Shown piece by piece: positions 31,322 through 39,068 of a stretch of 39,848 nt of DNA (the first letter of the stretch is position 1; every line of letters starts with the position of its first letter). This DNA is from Lentzea jiangxiensis. GTDB lineage: Bacteria; Actinomycetota; Actinomycetes; Mycobacteriales; Pseudonocardiaceae. The position numbers and the translations under genes were made by a program. The stretch spans positions 1 to 39,848 of the forward strand of contig NZ_FNIX01000035.1 in the NCBI RefSeq assembly GCF_900104175.1. Reading direction: 5' to 3'. The notes under the pieces were generated by a model. That model was not told where the DNA came from, searched no databases, and worked only from the letters and a program-made list of their open reading frames with translations.

Positions 31322-31704
31322 GTCCGATGAACGGTGGAGTGCACTTCCACGGCAATGTCACGGCAGGCACGATGAACAACGCCGCCCAAGGCGACATCAA
31401 CAACAACTACGGCCGGCAACACTTCTCCAGCGGACTGGACGTGCAGCAGGTGTCCCAGCTCGTGCGCGCGCTCCGCGACGAGGTCGACTCGGCTCCGCTC
31501 ACCGACCGCGCCAGGAACGCGGCGCACGAGGCGCTGGACGAGGTCGACCGCGGCGTCGTGGAGGGTGGCGAACGCCGCAGCGTCGCCGGCAGGGTCCTCG
31601 CGGTGAAGGAGGTGCTCGGCAACGCGGGCGGCGCCGTCGCGGCCGGCGGTGCGCTGTGGACCGCGATGAGAGCACTCGCCGCGGCGGTCGGCCTCGGCCT
31701 GTGA
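31318..31704 (+). CDS. Small partner protein sharing the Asn/Gly motif
   Basis: The protein has 128 residues. The N-terminus reads HGNVTAGTMNNAAQGDINNN (about 11-30), parallel to the FHA protein's GNVSAGTFNHAGRDVNN. A charged helical region (about 40-98: DVQQVSQLVRALRDEVDS and NAAHEALDEVDRGV) follows, then a C-terminal Gly/Ala-rich hydrophobic helix (about 100-128) that could insert in a membrane. Short N-rich GNVxxGxxxNxxxGDIxN motifs occur at the front of many actinobacterial proteins in signalling and conflict loci, possibly as small beta-solenoid adaptors. Function unknown. The GTG start overlaps the upstream stop; an ATG three codons later is possible. Confidence 0.75.
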   Translation: MSPMNGGVHFHGNVTAGTMNNAAQGDINNNYGRQHFSSGLDVQQVSQLVRALRDEVDSAPLTDRARNAAHEALDEVDRGVVEGGERRSVAGRVLAVKEVLGNAGGAVAAGGALWTAMRALAAAVGLGL

Positions 31705-31717
31705 TCGCCGAGCCCGG

Positions 31718-32026
31718 TCAGCGCTTGCGCAGCACGTGGAAGGGGACGAGCTGGTCGACCAGGTACAGCTTGTCCCGGCGGCCGTCGGCGTACCCGATCT
31801 CGTAGTCGACCACGCCGAGCCAGTCGCCCTCGACGCCGGGGAAGCGCCCGTGCAGCCGGCCGCGCGCCTCGCCGGTCAGGTCGAGTCCGCTCGCGATGAC
31901 GCGCCTCGTGGCACCGGGCGGCCGGGCGAACAGCCTGTCGAGGCGAACTCCCACACCGGTGACGACGGGCCTGCGGCCGTGGACGTCGTTGCCCTCCCAG
32001 GTCGTGAATGGACTGTTAAGCACCAT
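31718..32026 (-). CDS. Hypothetical protein, second gene of the LexA-box operon
   Basis: A 102-residue soluble protein without a recognised family. It is rich in beta-type sequence (VTGVGVRLDRLFARPP, GDWLGVVDYEIGYADGRRDKLYLVDQLVPFHVL), and its last third resembles small actinobacterial proteins with a YADGR turn. Its ATG overlaps the upstream gene by 11 bases, so translation is likely coupled and the two products may act together. It converges with the FHA operon 13 bases away, with no hairpin between. Confidence 0.6.
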   Translation of the reverse strand: MVLNSPFTTWEGNDVHGRRPVVTGVGVRLDRLFARPPGATRRVIASGLDLTGEARGRLHGRFPGVEGDWLGVVDYEIGYADGRRDKLYLVDQLVPFHVLRKR

Positions 32027-32330
32027 CGCCGCCGACCGCTGTCAGGGCTCGTTGTGCGCGGAGCTCGAAGTAGCGCTCGTCGGACAGTTCGGCGCTGTCG
32101 GGGGCCGGCGTCGTGACGGCCAGCCGCCAGGAGGCGTTGTCGGTGGCGCAGGCCAGGCAGCTGATGTGCACCTCACCGTCCCGCACGACCGCCCGGAACC
32201 GCGAGTGGCCGAGCGTGTGCCGGCCGAGCTTGCACCTCGCCGGCAGGAGGGCCACCGGACGTCCGGCCGAGTCGTACCTGTGCGTGAGTTCGCCGTCCAT
32301 TCGGGACGGTTCGAGAAGCTGCCGATCCAT
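32016..32330 (-). CDS. Hypothetical protein with possible zinc-binding Cys/His cluster
   Basis: The product has 104 residues. The centre reads ARCKLGRHTLGHSRFR and HISCLACAT, giving Cys, His, His, Cys and Cys that could bind zinc as a small ribbon. No named family is recognised. The ATG at 32330 fits the promoter: TACGAT at 32358-32353 (minus) would start RNA near 32346, after the alternative GTG at 32348. A LexA-type box covers that -10, so the gene and its partner may be induced by DNA damage. Confidence 0.6.
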   Translation of the reverse strand: MDRQLLEPSRMDGELTHRYDSAGRPVALLPARCKLGRHTLGHSRFRAVVRDGEVHISCLACATDNASWRLAVTTPAPDSAELSDERYFELRAQRALTAVGGDGA

Positions 32331-32352
32331 GACGCGAGAACCTATCACCGCG

Positions 32353-32369
32353 ATCGTACATATGTTCGA
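32353..32369 (-). promoter_or_regulatory. LexA-type SOS box over the -10 of the two-gene operon
   Basis: TCGTACATATGTTCGA (32354-32369, plus strand) matches the actinobacterial LexA box TCGAAC-N4-GTTCGA in 11 of 12 fixed positions. It overlaps TACGAT (32358-32353, minus strand), the likely -10 of the minus-strand gene pair, as in known SOS genes. Confidence 0.6.
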
Positions 32370-32437
32370 TTGGACGCGTGTGGCGTTCCGCCCTCCACTC
32401 GGTCGGGTGGATCGTGACGTGCGCCTCGCGGCCTAGA

Positions 32438-32463
32438 TGCAAATGATTGTCATGAGCTAGCGT
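32438..32463 (+). promoter_or_regulatory. Zur-type box and -10 of the Nik/Opp-type importer
   Basis: TGCAAATGATTGTCATGA (32438-32455) resembles the actinobacterial Zur site TGAAAATGATTTTCAT; the two 7-bp arms around the central G agree in 5 of 7 positions. A -10-like TAGCGT (32458-32463) follows directly, so bound repressor would block initiation. The lipoprotein start is 37 bases later. Another Fur-family regulator cannot be excluded. Confidence 0.6.
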
Positions 32464-32499
32464 CTCCGGGTCGCCACCTCCCTGACGTCAGGAAGCCTC

Positions 32500-33993
32500 A
32501 TGCACCACCGCGCGCCCTTGGCCGCCGCCGGACTGGCCGCCGTCTCGGTCCTCCTCGCCGGATGTTTCGCCTCCAGCGCGGGAGGACCGGGTCCGTCCGG
32601 GCAGACCAGGATCAAGCTGGCCATGATGCAACCGCCGCGGTCGGGCCTGTCACCGTTCAGCGACGACGCCTTCAAGCTGTCGCGCTGGTCCGCCGCGGAG
32701 ACGCTGGTGGCGCTGGACGCCAACGGCGACGCCCGTCCCGGACTGGCCACCGGGTGGCGGCGCACCTCGGACACGGCGTGGGAGTTCGCCGTCCGGCCTG
32801 GCGTGAGCTTCCACGACGGCAGCACCCTGACCGCCGCGGCCGCCGCGAACACCCTCACCAGGGCGACGAAGGCGGTGCCGAAGCCGCGCATCCTCGACGG
32901 CGTCGCGCTGACCGCGGCGGTGGCGGGGGACAAGCTCGTCGTCACGACCGGGACGCCGGATCCGCTGCTGCCGCAACGCTTGTCGTCGCCGCAGCTGTCC
33001 ATCTTGGCCGAAAGCGCGTACGCGGCGGACGGCAAGGTCAACCCGGTCGGCACCGGCAGCGGGCCGTTCCGGCTGGTGAGCGTCGGCGGGACCACGAGCG
33101 CGACCCTCGACCGCTTCGACGGTTACTGGGGTGAGAAGGCGAAGGCGGCGGGCATCGACGTGTCCTTCGTCCCGGACGGCACCGCGCGGGCCGCGGCGAT
33201 CCGCAGCGGGGAGGCGCACATCGCCGAAGCGGTGCCGGTCTCGCAGGCGGCACTGCTCGACCCGCCGACCATCAGCGAGGTGCCGATGCCGCGCACCAAC
33301 ACGTTGTACCTCAACACGAAGACGGGCCCCTTCGCCGATCCGGCGGTGCGGGCCGCGGTGCGCGAGACGATCAACCGAGGCCAGCTGATCAGCGGCGTCT
33401 ACGAGAACCGCGCCGACTCCGCCGAGGGGCTGCTCGGACCCGCGCTGCCGTGGACCGTGCAGGCCCGCAAGGAACTCACCGGGCGGGTGCCCGCAGGCCG
33501 GGCGAACGGCGCGACGATCACGCTGGCGACGTTCACCGACCGCGCCGAGCTCCCCGAAGTCGCCTCGATCCTCCAGCAGCAGCTCCAGGACGCGGGCTTC
33601 GAGGTGAACCAGGTCGTGCGCGAGTACGCCCACATCGAGCAGGACATGCTCGCCGGCAGGTTCGACGCGTTCGTCCTGTCCCGCGCGACCGTGCTCGACT
33701 CGGGCGACCCCGTCGCCTACCTGAAGTCGGACTTCACCTGCGCCGGCTCCTTCAACATCGCCCAGCTGTGCGACGAGAACGTCGACAGGGCCGTGCGCGA
33801 GGCCGAGGCGGCGGAGGCCGGTGACCGGCGTCGCGCGGCGATCATGGCGGCGGAGGCGGCCGTCCTGCGCACCGACGCGGCCATCCCGATGCTGCACGAG
33901 CGCGTGATCCAGGGCGACGCCACCTCCGTCGAGGGCTCCGTCAAGGACCCGCGCGAACGGGCGCTCGTCACGTCGGCCACGCACGTGAAGTGA
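32500..33993 (+). CDS. Nik/Opp-type substrate-binding lipoprotein (SBP_bac_5)
   Basis: A 497-residue ABC solute-binding protein. The signal ends in LLAGC (Cys 22), so it is a lipoprotein on the outer face of the membrane. SBP_bac_5 features: the LATGWRRTSDTAWEFAVRPGVSFHDGSTLTA block, GSGPFRLVSV and later NTLYLNTKTGPFADPAVRAAV. This family binds peptides, nickel or metal-chelate complexes. The Zur-type box upstream favours a metal or metallophore substrate, as for staphylopine and nicotianamine-like importers. AGGAAG precedes the ATG. The permease gene starts within the stop codon, so the two are coupled. Confidence 0.9.
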   Translation: MHHRAPLAAAGLAAVSVLLAGCFASSAGGPGPSGQTRIKLAMMQPPRSGLSPFSDDAFKLSRWSAAETLVALDANGDARPGLATGWRRTSDTAWEFAVRPGVSFHDGSTLTAAAAANTLTRATKAVPKPRILDGVALTAAVAGDKLVVTTGTPDPLLPQRLSSPQLSILAESAYAADGKVNPVGTGSGPFRLVSVGGTTSATLDRFDGYWGEKAKAAGIDVSFVPDGTARAAAIRSGEAHIAEAVPVSQAALLDPPTISEVPMPRTNTLYLNTKTGPFADPAVRAAVRETINRGQLISGVYENRADSAEGLLGPALPWTVQARKELTGRVPAGRANGATITLATFTDRAELPEVASILQQQLQDAGFEVNQVVREYAHIEQDMLAGRFDAFVLSRATVLDSGDPVAYLKSDFTCAGSFNIAQLCDENVDRAVREAEAAEAGDRRRAAIMAAEAAVLRTDAAIPMLHERVIQGDATSVEGSVKDPRERALVTSATHVK

Positions 33994-35789
33994 TGGCGGA
34001 GTCACCGCGCGGGCGTGCGGGGGCCGTGCTCTCCCGGATCAGCGCGCTCGCCCTGATCACCGTGGTGGTCGGGCTTCTGCCGTGGTTGTCCGGGCGCGAT
34101 CCGGCGCTGTCGGTGCTGCGGGCGCGCTCGGCCGAGCAGGAGCCGACGCCGGAGGCCCTGGAGGCGGTGCGCCGGCAGCTCGGTCTCGACGCCGGCCCCG
34201 TCGAGGTGTTCGGCCGCTGGGCGGCCGGACTGCTGCGCGGAGACCTCGGCCGCTCGTGGACCAGCGGCGCCGAGGTGCTGCCGGCCGTGCTGTCCGGGCT
34301 CGGCGTCTCCCTGACGCTGATGGGGGCGGCGATCGTCGTGGCACTGCTGGTGTCCACGGCGTTGTGCGTGCCGGGTCTGCTGCGCGGTGCTCGCGGCGAC
34401 GCCACCGGGGCGGCCGGGGGTGCGGGGGCGGCGCTCGCGGCGTTGCCCGAGTTCCTCCTCGCGGCCGTGCTGCTGGTGACCCTGTCGGTGTGGCTCGGCT
34501 GGTTCCCGCCGTACGGCTGGCAGGGTCCGCAACACCTCGTGTTGCCCGCGCTCGCGCTGGGCATCCCAGCGGGAGCGGTGCTGGGCACGCTGTTCGCCGA
34601 CGCGCTTCCCGCCGTCTTCCGCGAACCCTGGGTCGGCGTGTGGCGCTCCTGGGGTTGTGGCCGATCCGTTCTCGTCCGAGGCGTCCTGTGGCGTGCGTTG
34701 CCGCCGCTGCTGCCCCAGGCCGGTCTGGTGGTCGTCGGGCTGACCGGTGGTGCCGTGGCGGTGGAGGCGGTCTTCGCCGTGCCCGGCATCGGCAGGACGG
34801 CGCTGGGAGCGGCGCGGGCGCAGGACGTGCCGGTGCTGCAGGCGTGCGTGCTCGCGCTCGTGTTGCTGGGCCTCGCGGCCGGTGCCGTCGTCGGGCTCGT
34901 CCGTCGGCGCATGCTGGGCCCGGCGCTGCGCGACGCCTCCCTGTCACTGCCCGCGATCGTCCACTGGAGACCGAACCGGTGGCACGTCGCTGTTCCCGCG
35001 ACGAGCGCGGCGCTGACCGCGGTGGTGATCGGCTGGGGCCTGCTGCGAGATCCGCTGCGGATCGACACGGCCGCCCGGCTGGCGTCCCCGAGCTGGGCCC
35101 ACCCGCTGGGCACGGACGGACTCGGCCGGGACGTCCTGGCGCGGCTCGCGCACGGCGCGCCGGCGACGATCGGCGTGGCGGTGGCGGTGTGCGCATGCTC
35201 CTGCATCGCTGCTCTCGCCATCGGTTTCCTCCCCGGTGTCGCGCGGGGTGCGGCGGAGGCGGCGAACGCGATGCCGCCGGTGATCGCGGGCATCCTCGTG
35301 GCGGCGGTGCTGGGCCCCGGCACGTCCGGCGCCTCGCTGGCCGTCGCTCTGGTCTCGTGGCCCGCCCTGGCCGCGCACGCCGGCGCGCTCGTGGAACAGA
35401 CACGTGCCTCGACCCACATCACGGCCCACCGCGCACTCGGTGCCACACCGACGTGGATCGAGCTCCGCCACGTCCTGCCCGCCGTCGCCGGTCCGGTCGC
35501 CCGCAACGCCGTCCTCCGCCTGCCCGGGATCGCCCTGGCGTTGGCGTCACTGGGTTTCCTCGGCCTGGGCACCCAGCCTCCGGCGCCGGAGTGGGGCCTC
35601 GTGCTGGCCGAGTCGCTGCCCTACGTCGAACGGGCACCGTTCGCCGCGTTGAGCCCCGCGCTCATGCTCCTGCTCATCGCCGTGGTCACGATGTCGTCGT
35701 CCGCCCTGCTCTCGTCCCGAGGGTGGCGAGTGCCCGGCCGGCTGCGTGGTAGCCGCCCATCCCGTGCACTCCCGCTCCCGGTGGCGTAG
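33993..35789 (+). CDS. Fused double permease of the DppB-DppC / NikB-NikC type
   Basis: A 598-residue protein holding both permease subunits in one chain. The first half (about 1-310) has the DppB layout: EAVRRQLGLDAGPVEVFGRWAAGLLRGDLGRSW, then VEAVFAVPGIGRTALGAARAQDVPVLQA. The second half starts near 325 and shows the DppC hallmark HPLGTDGLGRDVLARLAHGAP and the EAA-like loop THITAHRALGATPTWIELRHVLP. About 11-12 membrane helices are expected. Normally these are two genes followed by two ATPase genes; here no ATPase follows. The ATG at 33993 overlaps the upstream stop by one base; a GTG at 33990 is possible. The last 104 bases overlap the convergent gene. Confidence 0.9.
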   Translation: MAESPRGRAGAVLSRISALALITVVVGLLPWLSGRDPALSVLRARSAEQEPTPEALEAVRRQLGLDAGPVEVFGRWAAGLLRGDLGRSWTSGAEVLPAVLSGLGVSLTLMGAAIVVALLVSTALCVPGLLRGARGDATGAAGGAGAALAALPEFLLAAVLLVTLSVWLGWFPPYGWQGPQHLVLPALALGIPAGAVLGTLFADALPAVFREPWVGVWRSWGCGRSVLVRGVLWRALPPLLPQAGLVVVGLTGGAVAVEAVFAVPGIGRTALGAARAQDVPVLQACVLALVLLGLAAGAVVGLVRRRMLGPALRDASLSLPAIVHWRPNRWHVAVPATSAALTAVVIGWGLLRDPLRIDTAARLASPSWAHPLGTDGLGRDVLARLAHGAPATIGVAVAVCACSCIAALAIGFLPGVARGAAEAANAMPPVIAGILVAAVLGPGTSGASLAVALVSWPALAAHAGALVEQTRASTHITAHRALGATPTWIELRHVLPAVAGPVARNAVLRLPGIALALASLGFLGLGTQPPAPEWGLVLAESLPYVERAPFAALSPALMLLLIAVVTMSSSALLSSRGWRVPGRLRGSRPSRALPLPVA

Positions 35790-37125
35790 CGGCGGAGCAG
35801 AGGTACGCGCCAGGCACACCGGTGTCATACGAGTGCGGGGTGAGGCGCGGCCGGAACACGAGCTGCAACGGGTCGTTGGCCCCGGTCAGGATGTTGCCGC
35901 CGACGTAGTTGGGGTTGCCCCGCTCCAGCTCGGCCGGGTCCTTCGCCGAGTGCGCCACGATCCGTTCACCGAACCCCGGGGCGAAGCGCTCGATCTGGTC
36001 GACGATCGCCGCGGTGGCGTCCCCGGCGTGTCCGCGAGGCACGTGCGCGTAGGCCCAGACGGGGTGGACATCGCCCGCGGAGCGGCTGGGATCGGCCAGG
36101 TACTGCTGTCCCACCAACACGAACGGCGCCGCCGGCATCGTGCCCCGGTGGACCTCGCGCGCGGTGCGGAGCACCTCGTCCGGACCTCCTCCGAGGTGCA
36201 CGGTTCCCGCCGCGCCGCAGCCGGCGTTGCTCCACGGCACCCCGCCGCGCACGGCGAAGTCGACCTTGAACGCCGCCGGCCCGTGACGCCAGCGGCCGTA
36301 GGCCCGGCGCACCCGCGGCGGAAGCCGGTCGCCGAGAATCCGCGCCGCTGCCGAAGGAGCGGTGTCGAGCAGGACGACATCGGCGTCCGGGAGGTCCGAA
36401 GAGGACTCGACCTTCGTCCCCGTCACCGTCTTGCCGCCGAGGTCCCGCAGCAGCGCGGTCAACGCGTCGGTGATCGCCTGCGAGCCGCCCTCGGCGACCG
36501 GCCACCCGAAGCGGTGCCCCGCCGCGATCAGCATGGCCGCGACCGAGGACGTCATCGGCGCGTGCAGGTCGTGCATCACGTGCGCGGCGACGCCGAGGAA
36601 CAGGCTCTGCGTCGCCGGCGAACGCCACCACCGGCGCATCAGCGCGGCCGGCGGTGCCGCGCGCAACCCGAAGCGAGCCAGGTGCACCGGGTGGGACGGC
36701 CACCGCAGCAGCGACCCCAGCAGATCGTCCGCAGCACTCTCGACGTGGGCGGCGAGAGGCCCGAAGGCCTTCAGCCACCGCTCACCGTCTTCTCCCGGAA
36801 GTCCCGCCGCGGTCTCCTCGGCGGTCCCGCGCATCACCGCGGCCGTGCCGTCGTCCAGCGGGTGGGCGAGCATCACCTCGGGATGCCGCCACCGCAGCCC
36901 GTACCGCTCCAGCCCGAGGTTCCGCAGGAACGGCGAGAGCACGGCGGTCGGGTGCACGGCCGAGCACTCGTCGTGCAGCGTTCCCGCCACCAGTTTCTCC
37001 GTGGTCCTGGCACCACCGCCGAGCCGGTCGGAGGCTTCGAGGACCGTCACCTCGACACCGTGCTGCGCCAGGCGCACCGCTCCAGCCAGCCCGTTGGGAC
37101 CGGAACCCACCACGACCGCTGTCAC
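35686..37125 (-). CDS. Phytoene-desaturase-like FAD-dependent oxidoreductase
   Basis: A 479-residue flavoprotein. VVVGSGPNGLAGAVRLAQHGVEVTVLEASDRLGGGART is the FAD-binding Rossmann motif and its GG extension. The C-terminal GVPGAYLCSAATPPGAGVHGMGGYHAAGRAL is the second FAD-contacting block of the CrtI/NAD(P)-binding oxidoreductase group. Mid-protein blocks (HPTAVLSPFLRNLGLERYGLRW) match bacterial homologues of pyridine nucleotide-disulfide oxidoreductase domain protein 2 rather than true carotenoid desaturases. The GTG at 37125 overlaps the DoxX stop by 4 bases. No carotenoid genes are near. Its 3' end overlaps the permease gene by 104 bases. Confidence 0.88.
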   Translation of the reverse strand: MTAVVVGSGPNGLAGAVRLAQHGVEVTVLEASDRLGGGARTTEKLVAGTLHDECSAVHPTAVLSPFLRNLGLERYGLRWRHPEVMLAHPLDDGTAAVMRGTAEETAAGLPGEDGERWLKAFGPLAAHVESAADDLLGSLLRWPSHPVHLARFGLRAAPPAALMRRWWRSPATQSLFLGVAAHVMHDLHAPMTSSVAAMLIAAGHRFGWPVAEGGSQAITDALTALLRDLGGKTVTGTKVESSSDLPDADVVLLDTAPSAAARILGDRLPPRVRRAYGRWRHGPAAFKVDFAVRGGVPWSNAGCGAAGTVHLGGGPDEVLRTAREVHRGTMPAAPFVLVGQQYLADPSRSAGDVHPVWAYAHVPRGHAGDATAAIVDQIERFAPGFGERIVAHSAKDPAELERGNPNYVGGNILTGANDPLQLVFRPRLTPHSYDTGVPGAYLCSAATPPGAGVHGMGGYHAAGRALATLGTRAGRTTTS

Positions 37126-37598
37126 CACCGCGCTCGTCCCCGGCTGTTCTCGGGGGAACGCCGTGCGGCGTCGACGGCAGGATCGGAGAAGACGTCCCGC
37201 AGCCTGGCGCGGTCCTGCACCACGAGGAATCCACAGAGGACGGTGTAGAGCGCCGCCATGTACTTGACGAACGGGTAGTCGAACGCGAAGTCCATCAGCG
37301 TGATGTTCAGCCCCACCGCGAACAGTGCGCCGGCACCGATGAACGTGGTGCGGCGGAACAGCAGCATGAGCGCGGGGACCAGTTCGAACAGGCCGGTGAC
37401 CCGGCCGTAGAAGGGCGAGTAGCCGTAGAACAGCCAGACCAGCGAGGTGCCGTCCACCGTCGACTTCGAGAGGTCGTCCCAGTCGCCGTAGTAGTACTGG
37501 CCGCCGGCCAGCTTGACGCACCCGTAGAAGGCGAAGACCAGTGCCATCAGCAGCCTGATCACGAGGACCACCTTCGACGGGGCTTTGCTCCAGATCAT
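37122..37598 (-). CDS. DoxX-like membrane protein
   Basis: A 158-residue protein with four hydrophobic helices (LVIRLLMALVFAFYGCVKLAGG, VTGLFELVPALMLLF, FIGAGALFAVGLNITLMDFAF and YMAALYTVLCGFLVV). The first helix ends in a G-x-x-K-L turn typical of the DoxX/DoxD family, often linked to quinone or thiosulfate redox chemistry and membrane stress. It is coupled by a 4-base overlap to the FAD oxidoreductase, so the two may form a membrane redox pair. The ATG start is the first in frame and lacks a strong ribosome-binding site. Confidence 0.8.
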   Translation of the reverse strand: MIWSKAPSKVVLVIRLLMALVFAFYGCVKLAGGQYYYGDWDDLSKSTVDGTSLVWLFYGYSPFYGRVTGLFELVPALMLLFRRTTFIGAGALFAVGLNITLMDFAFDYPFVKYMAALYTVLCGFLVVQDRARLRDVFSDPAVDAARRSPENSRGRARW

Positions 37599-37723
37599 CC
37601 TTCTGCTCCGCTGTTCCGGCCGCGCTGCCCGTCAGCCCGGCGTCCGTTCCCATCCTCGGTGCGAGGCCCCGGGCACCACGTCCTGCGCAGGGTCCGTTCG
37701 GCGGGCCGCGCGGACGACGCCGT

Positions 37724-37741
37724 GTCCTCCTCCAGGAGGAC
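37724..37741. promoter_or_regulatory. Palindrome upstream of the two-component system
   Basis: GTCCTCCTCCAGGAGGAC has perfect 8-bp arms around CC. A further AGGAGGAGGAC half-site follows at about 37753-37763, and a -10-like TACCCT lies at 37786-37791. It may be the binding site of the response regulator itself (autoregulation). The rest of the gap 37599-37853 shows no gene. Confidence 0.45.
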
Positions 37742-37859
37742 GTCTTCGGGCTAGGAGGAGGACGCCGGGTCGCGGCGGAGTTCTCTACCCTGCGGGTTGG
37801 GACCCGACGGGGTGTGATGCGCGAGGGACGCGCGTACGCGGGCCGGACCTGGAGTGGAC

Positions 37860-39068
37860 GTGCGGCGGGTGATGGTGTGGCTGCGGGCGCGGCCGCTGGT
37901 GTTCGACCTGGCACTGGTCGCGTACTTCCTGTGGCCGTCCCTGCCGGTCGACCTCGTGACCCGGTCCCCGTGGTGGCTGCAGGTGCCGGTGGTCGTCGGC
38001 CTGGTCGGGCCGTTGCTGATCCGCCGTCACCGGCCCGGCACGGCGGTGGCGGTCGTCCTCGCGACCATCGTGCTCGAGTTCCTGACGTCGCCGTGGGGCA
38101 CGTTCGTGCCGATCATGAACCTCACCCTGGCCCCGGTCCTGTACTCGGTGGCCGTCTACGGCAGGCGGCGCCAGGTGTGGCTCGCGCTGGCCGGCAGCGC
38201 GGTCGTCGTGTCCTGGTGGGCGGCGCGGTCGTTCGACGCCAGGGAGGGGCAGTGGCGGGAGTTCGTGGTCGCGGTCGGCTTCGTGGTGTTGCTGCTGCTC
38301 GCGTGCTGGCTGCTGGGGGAGTTCGTCTCCGCTCGCCGCGCGTACCTGCTCGCCGTGGAGGACCGCGCGGCCCGGGCCGAACGGGAGAAGGAAGCTCTGG
38401 CGCGCGCCGCGGTGGCCGAGGAGCGCACGCGGATCGCCCGCGAGATGCACGACGTGGTCGCGCACGCGGTGAGCATGATGGTGATGCAGGCGGAAGGCGC
38501 CCGCATGTCGCTCTCGAGTGGCGGTGACCAGGTGGAACAGGCGTTGCGCGACATCAGCCGGGGCGGTCGCGACGCGATGGGGGAGCTGCGGCGCATGCTG
38601 CACCTGCTGCGCAGGGAACCGACCGGCACCGCGCCGCAGCCCACCGGCGCCGATCTCCGCGCCCTCGTGGACGGTGTGCGGGCCGCCGGGCTGACCGTCG
38701 AGCTCGACGAGCGCGGCGGGACGGACGACCTGCCGGCAGGGCTGGTGGTGCAGGTCGTGCGGATCGTGCAGGAGGCGCTGACCAACGTCCTCAAGCACGC
38801 CGTCCCTCCCTCCTCGGCCCGGGTGGTGGTGGACTGGGGCACGGCGGCCGACTGCCGGGAGGTGCGGCTGAGCGTGCGCAACACCGCCGCCTCGGTCGCG
38901 CGTGGACCGCTGGCCGACCTGTCGTCCGGCGGGCACGGTCTGGCGGGTATGCGGGAACGAGTGGCCATGTACGGCGGAACGGTGAGCGCGGAGCGCACCG
39001 CGGGCGGAGGCTTCGCGGTCGAGGCCGTGCTGCCGGTCGGCGGCGGGGAAGGGACGAACTGGGCATGA
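37860..39068 (+). CDS. NarL-type sensor histidine kinase (HisKA_3)
   Basis: A 402-residue membrane kinase. Five or six hydrophobic helices occupy residues 12-155 with almost no extracellular domain, so it senses within the membrane. A coiled linker (AVEDRAARAEREKEALARAAVAEE) leads to the HisKA_3 helix RTRIAREMHDVVAHAVSMMVMQ with the phospho-accepting His. The ATPase domain follows: VRIVQEALTNVLKHA (N-box) and GGHGLAGMRERVAMYGGTVSAE (G-box). The GTG at 37860 is chosen because GGAG lies five bases before it; a GTG at 37854 sits on top of that site. Its stop overlaps the response regulator start by 4 bases. Stimulus unknown. Confidence 0.92.
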   Translation: MRRVMVWLRARPLVFDLALVAYFLWPSLPVDLVTRSPWWLQVPVVVGLVGPLLIRRHRPGTAVAVVLATIVLEFLTSPWGTFVPIMNLTLAPVLYSVAVYGRRRQVWLALAGSAVVVSWWAARSFDAREGQWREFVVAVGFVVLLLLACWLLGEFVSARRAYLLAVEDRAARAEREKEALARAAVAEERTRIAREMHDVVAHAVSMMVMQAEGARMSLSSGGDQVEQALRDISRGGRDAMGELRRMLHLLRREPTGTAPQPTGADLRALVDGVRAAGLTVELDERGGTDDLPAGLVVQVVRIVQEALTNVLKHAVPPSSARVVVDWGTAADCREVRLSVRNTAASVARGPLADLSSGGHGLAGMRERVAMYGGTVSAERTAGGGFAVEAVLPVGGGEGTNWA

